From: Roseobacter sp.
GTDB taxonomy: Bacteria > Pseudomonadota > Alphaproteobacteria > Rhodobacterales > Rhodobacteraceae
Reading direction: 5' to 3'
Length of the DNA stretch: 64,000 nt
NCBI GenBank assembly: GCA_024636495.1
Contig: JAGXGZ010000006.1
Location: forward strand, 36,187 to 100,186
Position 1 is the stretch's first letter, and each line of letters begins with the position of its first letter. Below the pieces are notes generated by a model. The model saw only the letters and a program-made list of their open reading frames with translations. It was not told where the DNA came from and searched no databases. Below, one piece after another: positions 43,485 to 52,657 of the stretch. Position numbers and translations under genes: made by a program.

Positions 43485-44681
43485 GTGGTGGATATCTTTA
43501 AAGGCAGCTTTACCCAACAGGATCCGATCCCCGAAGACGCGATCGAAGCTGCCGTCGCCGTGATGCGCCACGGGCGCTTGCACCGCTACAACACAGCTGG
43601 GGACGAGATTGCCGAAACGGCGCTGCTGGAGCAGGAGTTTGCCGGTTCGGTCGGGGCAAAATACTGTCTTGCCGTGGCTTCGGGCGGCTATGCGATGGCC
43701 ACTGCCTTGCGGGCCGTGGGCGTGAAAGCCGGCGACAAGGTTCTGTCAAACGCTTTTACCTTGGCACCGGTGCCCGGTGCGATTGCTGCTGTGGGGGCGC
43801 AGCCGATATTTGTGGATGTTACCGATGGCTTGGTGATTGATTTGGAGGATTTGAAGTCCAAACTGCATCACGCGCAGGTATTATTGTTGAGCCACATGCG
43901 CGGCCATATCTGCGACATGGACGCATTGATGGAGATGTGTGCCGCTGCGGGTGTCACCGTGATCGAGGATTGCGCGCATACCATGGGGGCCGCGTGGAAC
44001 GGCGTGCCGTCAGGGCGCCACGGCACCGTCGGGTGTTATTCCTGTCAGACCTACAAACATATCAACGCTGGCGAGGGCGGCTTTCTGGTCACGGATGACC
44101 CGCAGATTGCGGCACGGGCGATCATGCTGTCAGGGTCTTACATGCTTTATGGCAAGCATCTTGCTGGACCGCCGCCAGAGGCTTTTACCGATATCCGCTA
44201 TGACACGCCCAATATTTCGGGGCGCATGGATAATTTGCGCGCAGCGATTTTGCGTCCGCAACTGCGCAACCTTGCAGATCAGGTCGCGCGCTGGAACGCG
44301 CGTTACGCCGCGCTGGAAGACGGTTTGCGCAACACACCCGGCCTGAGTGTCATCGACCGCGCGCCCCAAGAAAGCATCGTCGGCTCTTCCATCCAGTTTC
44401 TGCTGAAGGGCTGGGGGGCACGCCGGGTACAAGAGGCATTGTCGCGCTGTCTGGCCCGGGGGGTTGAGCTGAAATGGTTCGGCGCACGTGAACCCGTGGG
44501 CTTTACCAGCCGCTATGACAGTTGGAGGTATGCCCCCTCAGCCCCGCTGCCAAATAGCGATGCGGTGCTGTCGGGACTGATTGATATGCGCGTGCCACTG
44601 ACGTTTTCGCTGGACGATTGCCGCTTGATTGCGCGGATCATTCGCGAAGAAGTCGGCGCGGTTTATCAAAGTGCGCCATAA
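43485..44681 (+). CDS. DegT/DnrJ/EryC1/StrS family aminotransferase
   Basis: A 398-aa PLP-dependent sugar aminotransferase-like protein with a GTG start one base after gph. AVASGGYAMATALRAVGVKAGDKVLSNAFTLAPV near residue 65 gives the PLP-phosphate loop. VIEDCAHTMGAAWNG near 160 has the Asp that binds the pyridine nitrogen. The Schiff-base Lys is in YSCQTYKHINAGEGG near 190. It could aminate a keto-sugar for surface glycan or a cyclitol, but the partner genes are absent nearby. An intrinsic terminator follows directly. Confidence 0.9.
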   Translation: MVDIFKGSFTQQDPIPEDAIEAAVAVMRHGRLHRYNTAGDEIAETALLEQEFAGSVGAKYCLAVASGGYAMATALRAVGVKAGDKVLSNAFTLAPVPGAIAAVGAQPIFVDVTDGLVIDLEDLKSKLHHAQVLLLSHMRGHICDMDALMEMCAAAGVTVIEDCAHTMGAAWNGVPSGRHGTVGCYSCQTYKHINAGEGGFLVTDDPQIAARAIMLSGSYMLYGKHLAGPPPEAFTDIRYDTPNISGRMDNLRAAILRPQLRNLADQVARWNARYAALEDGLRNTPGLSVIDRAPQESIVGSSIQFLLKGWGARRVQEALSRCLARGVELKWFGAREPVGFTSRYDSWRYAPSAPLPNSDAVLSGLIDMRVPLTFSLDDCRLIARIIREEVGAVYQSAP

Positions 44682-44682
44682 A

Positions 44683-44713
44683 AAAGGGGCGCATCAGGTG
44701 CGCCCCTTTTTGT
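44683..44713. terminator. Bidirectional intrinsic terminator
   Basis: AAAAAGGGGCGC and GCGCCCCTTTTT form a perfect stem with a short ATCAGGT loop. The A and T tracts make it functional for both the DegT gene on the plus strand and the pyridoxamine oxidase-like gene on the minus strand. Confidence 0.85.
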
Positions 44714-44727
44714 TGAAACTCTGCCGA

Positions 44728-45198
44728 TTAAAACCGGATAACACCGTGGTCGCCAATATCAGGCTTTTCCTTGGTGATATTGGCTTTTGCGATCTCGTAA
44801 AGAAATGACATGCTGCCGCCTGTTGCCCAGACCTCGGCCTCGGTCATGTCAAAACGGACAAGCTGGATATCATCATCCTTGCGGCCGTCTTCGAACCACG
44901 CTGACGCGACGGCGGACCACAATTCATCAAGCTTTGCAGGATCGGTTACTGCCTGCACCCGCCCATCGATCCGCGCATAAAGGCTCTCGTTGGTCGAGCT
45001 GATCAGGTATTCCGCTGCAGCCCCTGTTTGTGCTGATTGCGCCAGATCCGTGCCGGTGGCTGTGATAAACCACAGCGCGTTTGCATCGCGGTCTACGTAA
45101 TGGCTCATCGGGACGGCGCGACCGCCGTCAGTGGCCAGCATGCCGGCGCGGGTATCTTCCAGACGGTCCCAGAATTCTTTTTTCAATGAATCGCTCAT
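44728..45198 (-). CDS. Pyridoxamine 5'-phosphate oxidase family (general stress-type) protein
   Basis: A 156-aa split-barrel flavin-binding-type protein. Landmarks are EFWDRLEDTRAGMLATDGGRAVPMSHYVD at the N-terminus, ALWFITATGTDLAQ near residue 50, and the closing YEIAKANITKEKPDIGDHGVIRF. It resembles the general stress protein 26 subgroup, which binds FMN or related cofactors; no true PNPO activity is implied. The start MSDSLKK has AAGGGGA about 9 nt upstream; the track start is 116 codons too long and overlaps ivd. It is divergent from ivd. Confidence 0.82.
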   Translation of the reverse strand: MSDSLKKEFWDRLEDTRAGMLATDGGRAVPMSHYVDRDANALWFITATGTDLAQSAQTGAAAEYLISSTNESLYARIDGRVQAVTDPAKLDELWSAVASAWFEDGRKDDDIQLVRFDMTEAEVWATGGSMSFLYEIAKANITKEKPDIGDHGVIRF

Positions 45199-45276
45199 AA
45201 CTGATAGTCCCCTTATTTTGGTTTCACAGCCCAACGATCCCGCGCCGCTTCGGGTTCCAGCCGGGCTTGGATTTGC

Positions 45277-45304
45277 TTGACGTGGTCTTTGAACGGTGTA
45301 AAGT
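45277..45304 (+). promoter_or_regulatory. Probable promoter of the liu operon
   Basis: TTGACG (45277-45282), a 16-nt spacer and TAAAGT (45299-45304) fit a sigma-70 promoter placed 36 nt before the ivd start. A palindromic operator lies immediately downstream of the -10. Confidence 0.5.
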
Positions 45305-45306
45305 AA

Positions 45307-45320
45307 TGAACAACTGTTCA
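45307..45320. promoter_or_regulatory. TGAACA-N2-TGTTCA operator-like palindrome
   Basis: Perfect 6-bp arms TGAACA and TGTTCA around AC, starting 2 nt after the putative -10 and ending 20 nt before the ivd ATG. Bound protein here would block initiation. TetR-type regulators often bind such sites; no regulator gene is adjacent. Confidence 0.5.
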
Positions 45321-45340
45321 ATAAACTCTGGGAGGGGTGA

Positions 45341-46504
45341 ATGTTCAACGCCAGCATGAAATTCGATTTGGGCGAGGATGTTAACGATCTGCGCGATATG
45401 GTGCACCGTTGGGCGCAAGAGCGCGTCAAGCCGATGGCCGCTGATATCGACCTTAAAAACGAGTTCCCGCCAGAACTTTGGGAAGAAATGGGCAGCCTTG
45501 GCCTACTTGGCATGACGGTCGCGGAAGAATACGGCGGCACTGGCATGAACTACCTTGCCCACACCATCGCGGTCGAAGAAATCGCGCGGGCCTCGGCTTC
45601 GGTCTCCCTGTCTTATGGCGCGCATTCCAACCTGTGCACCAACCAGATCAGCCTCAATGGCACGGCGGAGCAGAAGGCGAAATTCCTGCCGGGGCTGTGT
45701 TCCGGCACCCATGTGGGCGCGCTGGCGATGTCCGAACCATCAGCAGGCAGCGACGTGGTGTCGATGAAACTCCGCGCGGAAAAGCGTAATGATCACTACC
45801 GTTTGTCCGGCAATAAATACTGGATCACCAATGGCCCGGACGCCGATACGCTGGTGGTCTATGCCAAGACCGATCCTGATGCGGGATCAAAAGGGATCAC
45901 TGCATTCCTGATCGAAAAGTCCATGAAGGGTTTTTCCACTGGCCCGCATTTCGACAAGCTGGGGATGCGTGGATCAAACACCGCCGAGCTGATTTTTGAC
46001 GATGTCGAAGTGCCGTTTGAAAATGTCTTGGGCGAAGAGGGGCGCGGCGTGCGTGTCCTAATGTCTGGCCTCGATTACGAACGTGTGGTGCTGGCGGGCA
46101 TCGGGCTTGGCATCATGGCCGCCTGTCTCGACGAAATCATGCCCTACATGGCCGAGCGCAAGCAATTCGGCCAGCCCATTGGTAGCTTCCAGCTGATGCA
46201 GGGCAAGATGGCGGATATGTACACCGCGATGAATTCCGCCCGCGCTTATGTCTACGAGGTCGCTAAAGCCTGCGATCGCGGTGATGTCACCCGCGCGGAT
46301 GCTGCGGCCTGCTGTCTTTATGCGAGCGAGGAAGCAATGAAACAGGCGCATCAGGCGGTCCAAGCGATGGGTGGGGCGGGCTATCTGTCGGACAACCCTG
46401 TGGGGCGTATTTTCCGCGACGCCAAGCTGATGGAGATCGGGGCAGGCACCTCTGAAATCCGCCGCATGCTGGTGGGCCGCGAGATGATGGGATCAATGGC
46501 GTGA
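45341..46504 (+). CDS. ivd: Isovaleryl-CoA dehydrogenase
   Basis: A 387-aa acyl-CoA dehydrogenase oxidising isovaleryl-CoA to 3-methylcrotonyl-CoA in leucine breakdown, with electrons going to ETF. Family motifs are [17 protein letters not shown] near residue 130, [22 protein letters not shown] near 155, and the C-terminal [42 protein letters not shown]. The Glu in [16 protein letters not shown] near 245 is in the position used as catalytic base by isovaleryl-type enzymes. GGGAGGGG precedes the ATG. First gene of the liu operon. Confidence 0.95.
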   Translation: MFNASMKFDLGEDVNDLRDMVHRWAQERVKPMAADIDLKNEFPPELWEEMGSLGLLGMTVAEEYGGTGMNYLAHTIAVEEIARASASVSLSYGAHSNLCTNQISLNGTAEQKAKFLPGLCSGTHVGALAMSEPSAGSDVVSMKLRAEKRNDHYRLSGNKYWITNGPDADTLVVYAKTDPDAGSKGITAFLIEKSMKGFSTGPHFDKLGMRGSNTAELIFDDVEVPFENVLGEEGRGVRVLMSGLDYERVVLAGIGLGIMAACLDEIMPYMAERKQFGQPIGSFQLMQGKMADMYTAMNSARAYVYEVAKACDRGDVTRADAAACCLYASEEAMKQAHQAVQAMGGAGYLSDNPVGRIFRDAKLMEIGAGTSEIRRMLVGREMMGSMA

Positions 46505-46995
46505 TCCGCTTTGCTTGCGCCTTGGCGCTGCTGTCAGGGCCTGCACTGGCGCAGGATTTGAACTACAGCGACGCCGCTACCCAGATGTGTCTTGAGGACG
46601 CAGAGGATTTCTCGGATCGCCTGACCTGCGCGGGGGCCTCGGCAGGGGAGTGTATGGAGGAAACTCCCGGTGGTGACAGCACGGCGGGCATGGTCGGCTG
46701 TCTGGACCGCGAATTGGCGTTCTGGGATGATCAGCTGAATTATTTCTACGGCGAGGCAATGACGGCGGCCAAACAGTTGGACGCCGACCGCCCGTCGGAC
46801 ATGCAAAACCAACTCGGATCGGCCGCAGCCTTGCGCGAGATGCAGCGCGCCTGGATCCCGTTCCGCGACAAGTCCTGTGCCTATGAGGCATCGCTTTGGG
46901 GTGGCGGCACAGGGCAGGGACCGGCTGCACTCAGTTGTTTACTGGACCAGACGGCGCGGCAAGCCCTCACCTTGTCGCCACCTGAAAACGGATGA
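46501..46995 (+). CDS. LprI/DUF1311-like secreted protein
   Basis: A 164-aa protein with a signal peptide ([17 protein letters not shown]) and a Cys-rich mature domain. The end matches the LprI-like/lysozyme inhibitor family: [46 protein letters not shown]. Family members are periplasmic or lipid-anchored; some inhibit lysozyme. It starts with GTG overlapping the ivd stop and ends overlapping the synthetase ATG by 4 nt, so it is translationally coupled within the liu operon, though it has no obvious role in leucine breakdown. Confidence 0.82.
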   Translation: MIRFACALALLSGPALAQDLNYSDAATQMCLEDAEDFSDRLTCAGASAGECMEETPGGDSTAGMVGCLDRELAFWDDQLNYFYGEAMTAAKQLDADRPSDMQNQLGSAAALREMQRAWIPFRDKSCAYEASLWGGGTGQGPAALSCLLDQTARQALTLSPPENG

Positions 46996-48518
46996 CGCCC
47001 CCGCTTCCAGGGCTGGATGCGCAGGGCGCTTGGGACATTCCTGCGCGGCTGAATATGGCGGCGCAATGTTTGGCGCAGGATGCGGGGCGGATCGCGATCA
47101 TTGACCTCACAGGTGATGCGCGGCGCAATGTCAGCTATGGCGAATTGGCTGACATGGCAGACGCCTTGACGCGGGCGTTGCTGGCGCGGGTCCGGCGCGG
47201 TGACCGAGTTGGTGTGCTGCTGTCGCAATCGCCATGGTGTGCTGCGGCGCATCTGGCAATCTGGAAAATGGGCGCGATTTCAGTGCCTTTGTTCAAGCTC
47301 TTCAAGCAGGATGCATTGAAATCCCGCGTGCAGGACGCGGACATCACCCTTGTTCTGACCGATGCCGAAGGGCGCGACCTGTTGGGCGATCTGGCGGAAA
47401 GCTGGCTGGTGGATCAGGCAGGGGTCGCGGGCGATCCGGTCGGTTTTGCCGATACCGCGCCCGACGATCCGGCGGTGCTGATCTATACCTCGGGCACGAC
47501 GGGCAGCCCCAAGGGCGCGCTGCATGGGCACCGCATTCTGACCGGGCATCTGCCGGGAGTTGCGCTTAGCCACGATCTGCTGGGCCAACCCGGTGATTGC
47601 CTGTGGACCCCTGCCGATTGGGCGTGGATCGGTGGACTGTTCGATGTGCTGATGCCGGGGCTGGCCTTGGGCGTGCCTGTGGTCGCGGCACGGATGGCCA
47701 AGTTCGACACCGCCGATTGCACCCGCATCATCGCCGCAGGCAACGTGCGCAACGTCTTCTTTCCGCCCACCGCCCTGCGGATGCTCAAAGCAGCAGGGGC
47801 CAGCATCTCGGGCCTGCGCTCTGTCGCGTCTGGCGGAGAGCCTTTGGGCGCGGAAATGCTGGCATGGGGGCGGAATGCGTTTGGCCTGACGATAAACGAA
47901 TTCTATGGCCAGACCGAATGCAACATGATCGCGTCCAGCTGTGCAGCGACATTCCCCGCACAGCCCGGATGTATCGGCAAGGCGGTACCGGGGCACCAGC
48001 TTGCGGTGCTGGATGCGAGCGGAAACCCCACAGACGCCGAAGGCGACATTGCTGTGCGGCGGGGTTCAGCGGCGATGATGCTGGGGTATTGGCAACAAAC
48101 AGACGCAACGGCAGAAAAGTTCATAGGGGAGTGGATGCTTACCGGCGACCGCGGCGTTTGGAACGGCGACTATCTGCGCTTTGTGGGCCGCGAGGATGAC
48201 GTGATCACGTCCAGCGGCTACCGGATCGGGCCTGCCGAAATCGAGGATTGCCTGCTGACCCATCCTGGCGTGGCAACCTGCGGGGTCGTGGGCAAGGCAG
48301 ACGCCCTTCGGACTGAGATCGTAAAAGCTTATGTGGTGCGCAAACCGGGCAGCACGGTTGACTCTGAAACCTTGCAAACGTGGTGCAAGAACCGGTTGGC
48401 CAGCTATTCCTATCCCCGCGAAGTGACATTTCTGGACGCCTTGCCAATGACAGTGACGGGCAAGGTGATCCGCAAAGACCTAAAGGCGCTGTCGCGCACA
48501 GAAGTGGAGACATCCTGA
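46992..48518 (+). CDS. Acyl-CoA synthetase (AMP-forming)
   Basis: A 508-aa ANL-superfamily ligase. The AMP-binding P-loop is [19 protein letters not shown] near residue 160, FYGQTECN near 310, [35 protein letters not shown] near 385, and the C-terminal catalytic Lys is in [13 protein letters not shown]. The class resembles acetyl-/medium-chain acyl-CoA synthetases. In this operon it may activate acetoacetate, isovalerate or another product/substrate of leucine degradation; the choice is inference. Starts 4 nt inside the LprI-like gene. Confidence 0.9.
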   Translation: MTPPLPGLDAQGAWDIPARLNMAAQCLAQDAGRIAIIDLTGDARRNVSYGELADMADALTRALLARVRRGDRVGVLLSQSPWCAAAHLAIWKMGAISVPLFKLFKQDALKSRVQDADITLVLTDAEGRDLLGDLAESWLVDQAGVAGDPVGFADTAPDDPAVLIYTSGTTGSPKGALHGHRILTGHLPGVALSHDLLGQPGDCLWTPADWAWIGGLFDVLMPGLALGVPVVAARMAKFDTADCTRIIAAGNVRNVFFPPTALRMLKAAGASISGLRSVASGGEPLGAEMLAWGRNAFGLTINEFYGQTECNMIASSCAATFPAQPGCIGKAVPGHQLAVLDASGNPTDAEGDIAVRRGSAAMMLGYWQQTDATAEKFIGEWMLTGDRGVWNGDYLRFVGREDDVITSSGYRIGPAEIEDCLLTHPGVATCGVVGKADALRTEIVKAYVVRKPGSTVDSETLQTWCKNRLASYSYPREVTFLDALPMTVTGKVIRKDLKALSRTEVETS

Positions 48519-48552
48519 TGCTCTTGACCACACAAATACCAAGGAGACACCC

Positions 48553-50157
48553 ATGAAGCTGACCTCTCAGGCGTTGCCGACTTCTGAAAGCTTCAAGGCA
48601 AACGAGGCCGCGCATCTGGATGCGCTGCAGACCATCCGCGCCGCAGCCGAGGCCGCAGCGGCGGGCGGCGGTGAGAAATCCCGCGTGCGCCATGAAAGCC
48701 GGGGCAAGATGTTGCCGCGCGAACGGGTGGCCAACCTGCTGGACCCCGGATCGCCGTTCCTTGAGGTGGGCGCGCTGGCGGCCCATGGGCTGTATGGCGG
48801 GGCTGCCCCTTGTGCGGGCGTGATCGCGGGTGTGGGGCAGGTGCATGGCATCGACTGCATGATTGTGTGCAACGACGCGACGGTCAAAGGCGGCACTTAC
48901 TTTCCGATGAGCGTCAAGAAACACCTGCGTGCCCAAGAGATCGCCGAGGAAAACCATCTGCCCTGCATCTATCTGGTCGATAGCGGCGGTGCGAACCTGC
49001 CCAATCAGGACGAAGTCTTTCCCGACCGCGATCATTTCGGCCGGATTTTCTATAACCAAGCGCGGATGAGCGGGAAAGGCATCCCCCAGATCGCCGTAGT
49101 GATGGGGTCTTGCACGGCGGGCGGGGCCTATGTGCCTGCGATGTCGGATGTGTCGATTATCGTCAAGGAACAGGGCACAATCTTTCTTGCCGGTCCGCCG
49201 CTGGTCAAGGCCGCGACAGGCGAGATCGTCACGGCAGAGGATCTGGGCGGCGGCGACGTGCACACCCGCCTTTCCGGTGTGGCCGATTATCTGGCCGAGG
49301 ACGACGCGCATGCGCTCGCACTCGCGCGCCGTGCGGTGGCGGGGCTGAACCGCGCCAAACCTGCAAATGTGCAATGGCAACCCAGTGAAGAGCCTGCCTA
49401 TGATCCGTCGGAATTGCTGGGCGTCGTGCCTGCCGATCTGCGCACGCCTTACGACATCCGCGAGGTGATTATGCGGCTGGTCGATGGCAGCCGCTTTGAC
49501 GAATTCAAAGGCCGCTTTGGCGAGACGCTGGTTTGCGGCTTTGCCCATGTCAAAGGCTGCCCCGTGGGGATCATCGCCAACAACGGTGTGTTGTTTTCGG
49601 AGTCCGCCCAGAAGGGCGCGCATTTCGTCGAGCTGTGTTCGCAGCGCAAAATTCCGCTGGTGTTTTTGCAAAACATTACCGGGTTTATGGTGGGGCGCAA
49701 ATACGAGAACGAAGGGATCGCGCGGCATGGGGCCAAGATGGTGACGGCCGTGGCCTCGACCAATGTGCCCAAGATCACCATGCTGGTGGGCGGGTCCTTT
49801 GGGGCGGGCAATTACGGCATGGCGGGGCGGGCCTATAGCCCGCGGTTTATGTGGACATGGCCCAATTCGCGCATATCCGTGATGGGCGGCGCGCAGGCGG
49901 CGGGGGTGTTGGCGACTGTGAAACGCGACGCGATTGAGCGCGCGGGCGAGAGTTGGTCGGCTGAGGATGAGGCGGCCTTCAAGCAGCCCACGATTGATAT
50001 GTTCGAGGAACAGTCCCATCCCCTATACGCATCGGCGCGCTTGTGGGACGATGGCGTTATCGACCCCCGCCACAGCCGCGATGTGCTGTCGCTGTCGCTT
50101 AAGGCCAGCCTGAATGCCCCGATTGAGGACACACGCTTTGGCGTGTTCCGGATGTAA
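48553..50157 (+). CDS. mccB: Methylcrotonoyl-CoA carboxylase, carboxyltransferase (beta) subunit
   Basis: A 534-aa carboxyltransferase subunit that carboxylates 3-methylcrotonyl-CoA to 3-methylglutaconyl-CoA with biotin-bound CO2. Landmarks are [28 protein letters not shown] near residue 45, [24 protein letters not shown] near 145, [16 protein letters not shown] near 180, and [24 protein letters not shown] near 375, with [22 protein letters not shown]. Length is typical. AAGGAG precedes the ATG. It is followed 10 nt later by an ASCH gene and then mccA. Confidence 0.96.
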   Translation: MKLTSQALPTSESFKANEAAHLDALQTIRAAAEAAAAGGGEKSRVRHESRGKMLPRERVANLLDPGSPFLEVGALAAHGLYGGAAPCAGVIAGVGQVHGIDCMIVCNDATVKGGTYFPMSVKKHLRAQEIAEENHLPCIYLVDSGGANLPNQDEVFPDRDHFGRIFYNQARMSGKGIPQIAVVMGSCTAGGAYVPAMSDVSIIVKEQGTIFLAGPPLVKAATGEIVTAEDLGGGDVHTRLSGVADYLAEDDAHALALARRAVAGLNRAKPANVQWQPSEEPAYDPSELLGVVPADLRTPYDIREVIMRLVDGSRFDEFKGRFGETLVCGFAHVKGCPVGIIANNGVLFSESAQKGAHFVELCSQRKIPLVFLQNITGFMVGRKYENEGIARHGAKMVTAVASTNVPKITMLVGGSFGAGNYGMAGRAYSPRFMWTWPNSRISVMGGAQAAGVLATVKRDAIERAGESWSAEDEAAFKQPTIDMFEEQSHPLYASARLWDDGVIDPRHSRDVLSLSLKASLNAPIEDTRFGVFRM

Positions 50158-50167
50158 GGAGATCGCC

Positions 50168-50584
50168 ATGACACAAACACTGCAAGAGATCGTTGACGCC
50201 AACCCAGATGCGGAGACTTTCCGCTTTGGTGACAGCTCGCGGTTATGCGCCGAAATCCTCGCGCTGGTACGCAGCGGCCACAAGACCGCTACTTGCGAAG
50301 CGGCGTCGGCTTACGGGGCAGGCGGGGATGCCTATCCAGAGGTTGGCCGGCGCGATATTGCGCTGAATTGGGACGGAACACCTGCACTGATGATCGAAAC
50401 GGTTGAGGTTTCGACGCGTCGCTTCAACGAAATGGATGCAGAATTGGTCGCCGCCCAAGGCGAGTTTCGCGATCTCGAGCACTGGCGGGGCGCCTATGAA
50501 GCCTATTTTCGCCGCAATGGCGGGTTTGAGCCGGATATGAAGCTGATGTGCGAGCGCTTTAAAGTGATCGAGGATTACGCGTGA
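50168..50584 (+). CDS. ASCH domain-containing protein
   Basis: A 138-aa ASCH (ASC-1 homology) protein with a beta-barrel RNA-binding-like fold. The usual pattern is LALVRSGHKTATCEAASAYG near residue 37 (the Gly-x-Lys-x-Ala/Thr motif), PALMIETVEVSTRRFNEMD near 75, and the C-terminal YFRRNGGFEPDMKLMCERFKVIED. Some homologs hydrolyse N4-acetylcytidine. It sits between mccB and mccA with AAGGAG before the ATG, so it is co-transcribed although no link to leucine breakdown is known. The track start is 18 codons too long. Confidence 0.85.
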   Translation: MTQTLQEIVDANPDAETFRFGDSSRLCAEILALVRSGHKTATCEAASAYGAGGDAYPEVGRRDIALNWDGTPALMIETVEVSTRRFNEMDAELVAAQGEFRDLEHWRGAYEAYFRRNGGFEPDMKLMCERFKVIEDYA

Positions 50585-50635
50585 TGGGGCATGATGCTTT
50601 GAACGCGCGGCATCCTTACCTTGGCTTGGGAGCAG

Positions 50636-50686
50636 ATGGGGGCCAGCCCTCACACCCCCGGAGTTTATTTGGCAAAATGAAAATGG
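50636..50686 (+). repeat. Dispersed intergenic repeat with hairpin head (copy 2)
   Basis: GGGGGCCAGCCCTC (short hairpin with a CA loop), then CCCCCGGAGTTTATTTGGC and AAAATGAAAATGG. It matches copy 1 at 14467 in order and content. It lies in the 123-nt gap between the ASCH gene and mccA, ending 21 nt before the mccA start. Confidence 0.7.
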
Positions 50687-50707
50687 AATGGTCGATAGGA
50701 GTGGCGC

Positions 50708-52657
50708 ATGTTTGACACGATCCTGATTGCGAACCGGGGCGAGATTGCCTGCCGGGTAATGCAAACCGCGCAAGCCATGGGGGTGCGTTGTGTTGCGGTG
50801 TATTCGGATGCGGACCGCGCGGCCAAACATGTGGCGATGGCGGATGCGGCGGTGCATATTGGCGGATCGGCCCCGGCCGAGAGCTATTTGCGCGGCGATG
50901 TGATCATTCAGGCGGCCTTGGATACGGGGTGCCAGGCGATCCATCCGGGCTACGGGTTCTTATCCGAGAACCCCGGTTTTGTGGAAGCCGTTGAGGCGGC
51001 GGGATTGGTCTTTATCGGGCCGTCGGCGTCCGCCATTCGGGCGATGGGTCTAAAGGATGCTGCCAAGGCTTTGATGATCAAGGCGGGTGTGCCTGTCGTG
51101 CCGGGCTATCACGGGGCGGATCAGGACGATGGTTTGCTGGCGGCGGAGGCGGGAAAGATCGGTTATCCCGTGTTGATCAAAGCCGTCGCAGGCGGCGGCG
51201 GGAAGGGCATGCGGTTGGTCGAGGATGCAGCAGGGTTTCAGGCAGCGCTGGAGAGTGCGCGGTCGGAGGCCAAGACGGCCTTTGGCAACGCGGACGTGTT
51301 GGTCGAGAAATTTGTGACCAAGCCACGCCATATCGAGGTTCAGGTGTTCGGGGACGGCACAAACGCGGTGCATTTGTTCGAGCGCGATTGTTCGTTGCAA
51401 CGGCGCCATCAGAAGGTAATCGAGGAGGCTCCGGCCCCTGGCATGACGGCGCATATGCGCGAGGCCATGGGGCAAGCGGCGGTCACCGCCGCAGAGGCCA
51501 TTGGCTATGCCGGCGCTGGGACGATTGAATTTATCGTCGATGGGTCGGGCGGGCTGCGGCCAGACGGGTTCTTTTTCATGGAGATGAACACGCGGTTGCA
51601 GGTCGAACATCCCGTGACCGAGGCGATTACCGGCGTTGATCTGGTAGAATGGCAGTTGCGGGTTGCGGCGGGCGAGGCCTTGCCCAAGCGGCAGGAGGAA
51701 TTGCGCATCGAGGGCCATGCGTTCGAGGCCCGGCTATACGCCGAGGACGTGCCGAAGGGGTTTCTGCCTGCGACTGGCACGCTGAGCCATCTGGTCTTTG
51801 CGCCGGGCTGCCGCGCGGATAGTGGCGTGCGTGCGGGCGATACGATCAGCCCGTTTTACGACCCGATGATTGCCAAGATCATTTTGCATGGGCCGACGCG
51901 GGAAATCGCGCTGTCCAAACTTCGCTCTGCTTTGATGAACTGCCAAGTGGGCGGCACGGTCACCAACCTTGCGTTTCTGGGCGCGCTTGCCGGGCATGAA
52001 GGCTTTGGCGCGGGGGATGTTGATACAGGATTGATTGGTCGCGAGATCGACAGCCTGACCGTCTCACCCGATGTGCAGCCACGCCATGGCGCTTTGGCGG
52101 GGATGGCGGCTTTGGGGGTGTTGGAGCCTGCGCAGGAGGCCGGATTTACGCTTTGGCAGCCGTTGCGTCGTCAGATTGGCCTGACATGGGGCGGCGAGGA
52201 TCACCTGTTGAAGGTGCAGGTTCTATCGCCCACCGAGCAGGTGTGGCAGGTCGGCGGCACGGAAGTGCGCGCCTTGCGCGTTGGCGGGCGATGGCAAGTG
52301 GATGGCCAGCTTGCTGTGGCTGTTGCGGTGCATGACGGACAGGTGACCGTGTTTGACGGATATGGGTTTGTGTTCGACGTGATTGATCCGCTGGCGCGGG
52401 CGGCTGGCGGGCATGGGGACGGGAATCTGATCGAGGCCCCAATGCCCGGACTGGTGCGCAGTGTTGATGCCAGTGTCGGGCAACAGGTCACTAAGGGTGA
52501 TCGCCTTGCTGTGCTGGAGGCGATGAAGATGGAGCACAGCCTTTTGGCTGCACGAGATGGTATTGTGGCCGAGGTTCTGGTGCAGGCCGGGGATCAGGTC
52601 GAAGCGGGGGCAGCCCTTGTCCGGCTGGAAGCCGAAGCCGAGGCGGCGGCGGCATGA
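50708..52657 (+). CDS. mccA: Methylcrotonoyl-CoA carboxylase, biotin carboxylase (alpha) subunit
   Basis: A 649-aa subunit with biotin carboxylase and carrier domains. The N-terminal LIANRGEIACRVMQTAQAMGVRCVAVYSDAD, ATP-grasp loop AVAGGGGKGMRLVED near residue 160, FFMEMNTRLQVEHPVTEAITGVDLVEWQL near 295, and the biotinylation site LEAMKMEHSLLA near 605 are present. It transfers CO2 to its attached biotin for MccB. Length matches 3-methylcrotonyl-CoA carboxylase rather than the longer acetyl-CoA enzymes. It overlaps the GST gene by 4 nt. Confidence 0.95.
   Translation: MFDTILIANRGEIACRVMQTAQAMGVRCVAVYSDADRAAKHVAMADAAVHIGGSAPAESYLRGDVIIQAALDTGCQAIHPGYGFLSENPGFVEAVEAAGLVFIGPSASAIRAMGLKDAAKALMIKAGVPVVPGYHGADQDDGLLAAEAGKIGYPVLIKAVAGGGGKGMRLVEDAAGFQAALESARSEAKTAFGNADVLVEKFVTKPRHIEVQVFGDGTNAVHLFERDCSLQRRHQKVIEEAPAPGMTAHMREAMGQAAVTAAEAIGYAGAGTIEFIVDGSGGLRPDGFFFMEMNTRLQVEHPVTEAITGVDLVEWQLRVAAGEALPKRQEELRIEGHAFEARLYAEDVPKGFLPATGTLSHLVFAPGCRADSGVRAGDTISPFYDPMIAKIILHGPTREIALSKLRSALMNCQVGGTVTNLAFLGALAGHEGFGAGDVDTGLIGREIDSLTVSPDVQPRHGALAGMAALGVLEPAQEAGFTLWQPLRRQIGLTWGGEDHLLKVQVLSPTEQVWQVGGTEVRALRVGGRWQVDGQLAVAVAVHDGQVTVFDGYGFVFDVIDPLARAAGGHGDGNLIEAPMPGLVRSVDASVGQQVTKGDRLAVLEAMKMEHSLLAARDGIVAEVLVQAGDQVEAGAALVRLEAEAEAAAA

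Noticed and set aside
48205-50019. 604-aa ORF antisense to mccB and the acyl-CoA synthetase
   Set aside because: It spans two genuine genes with textbook motifs and has no recognisable domain.
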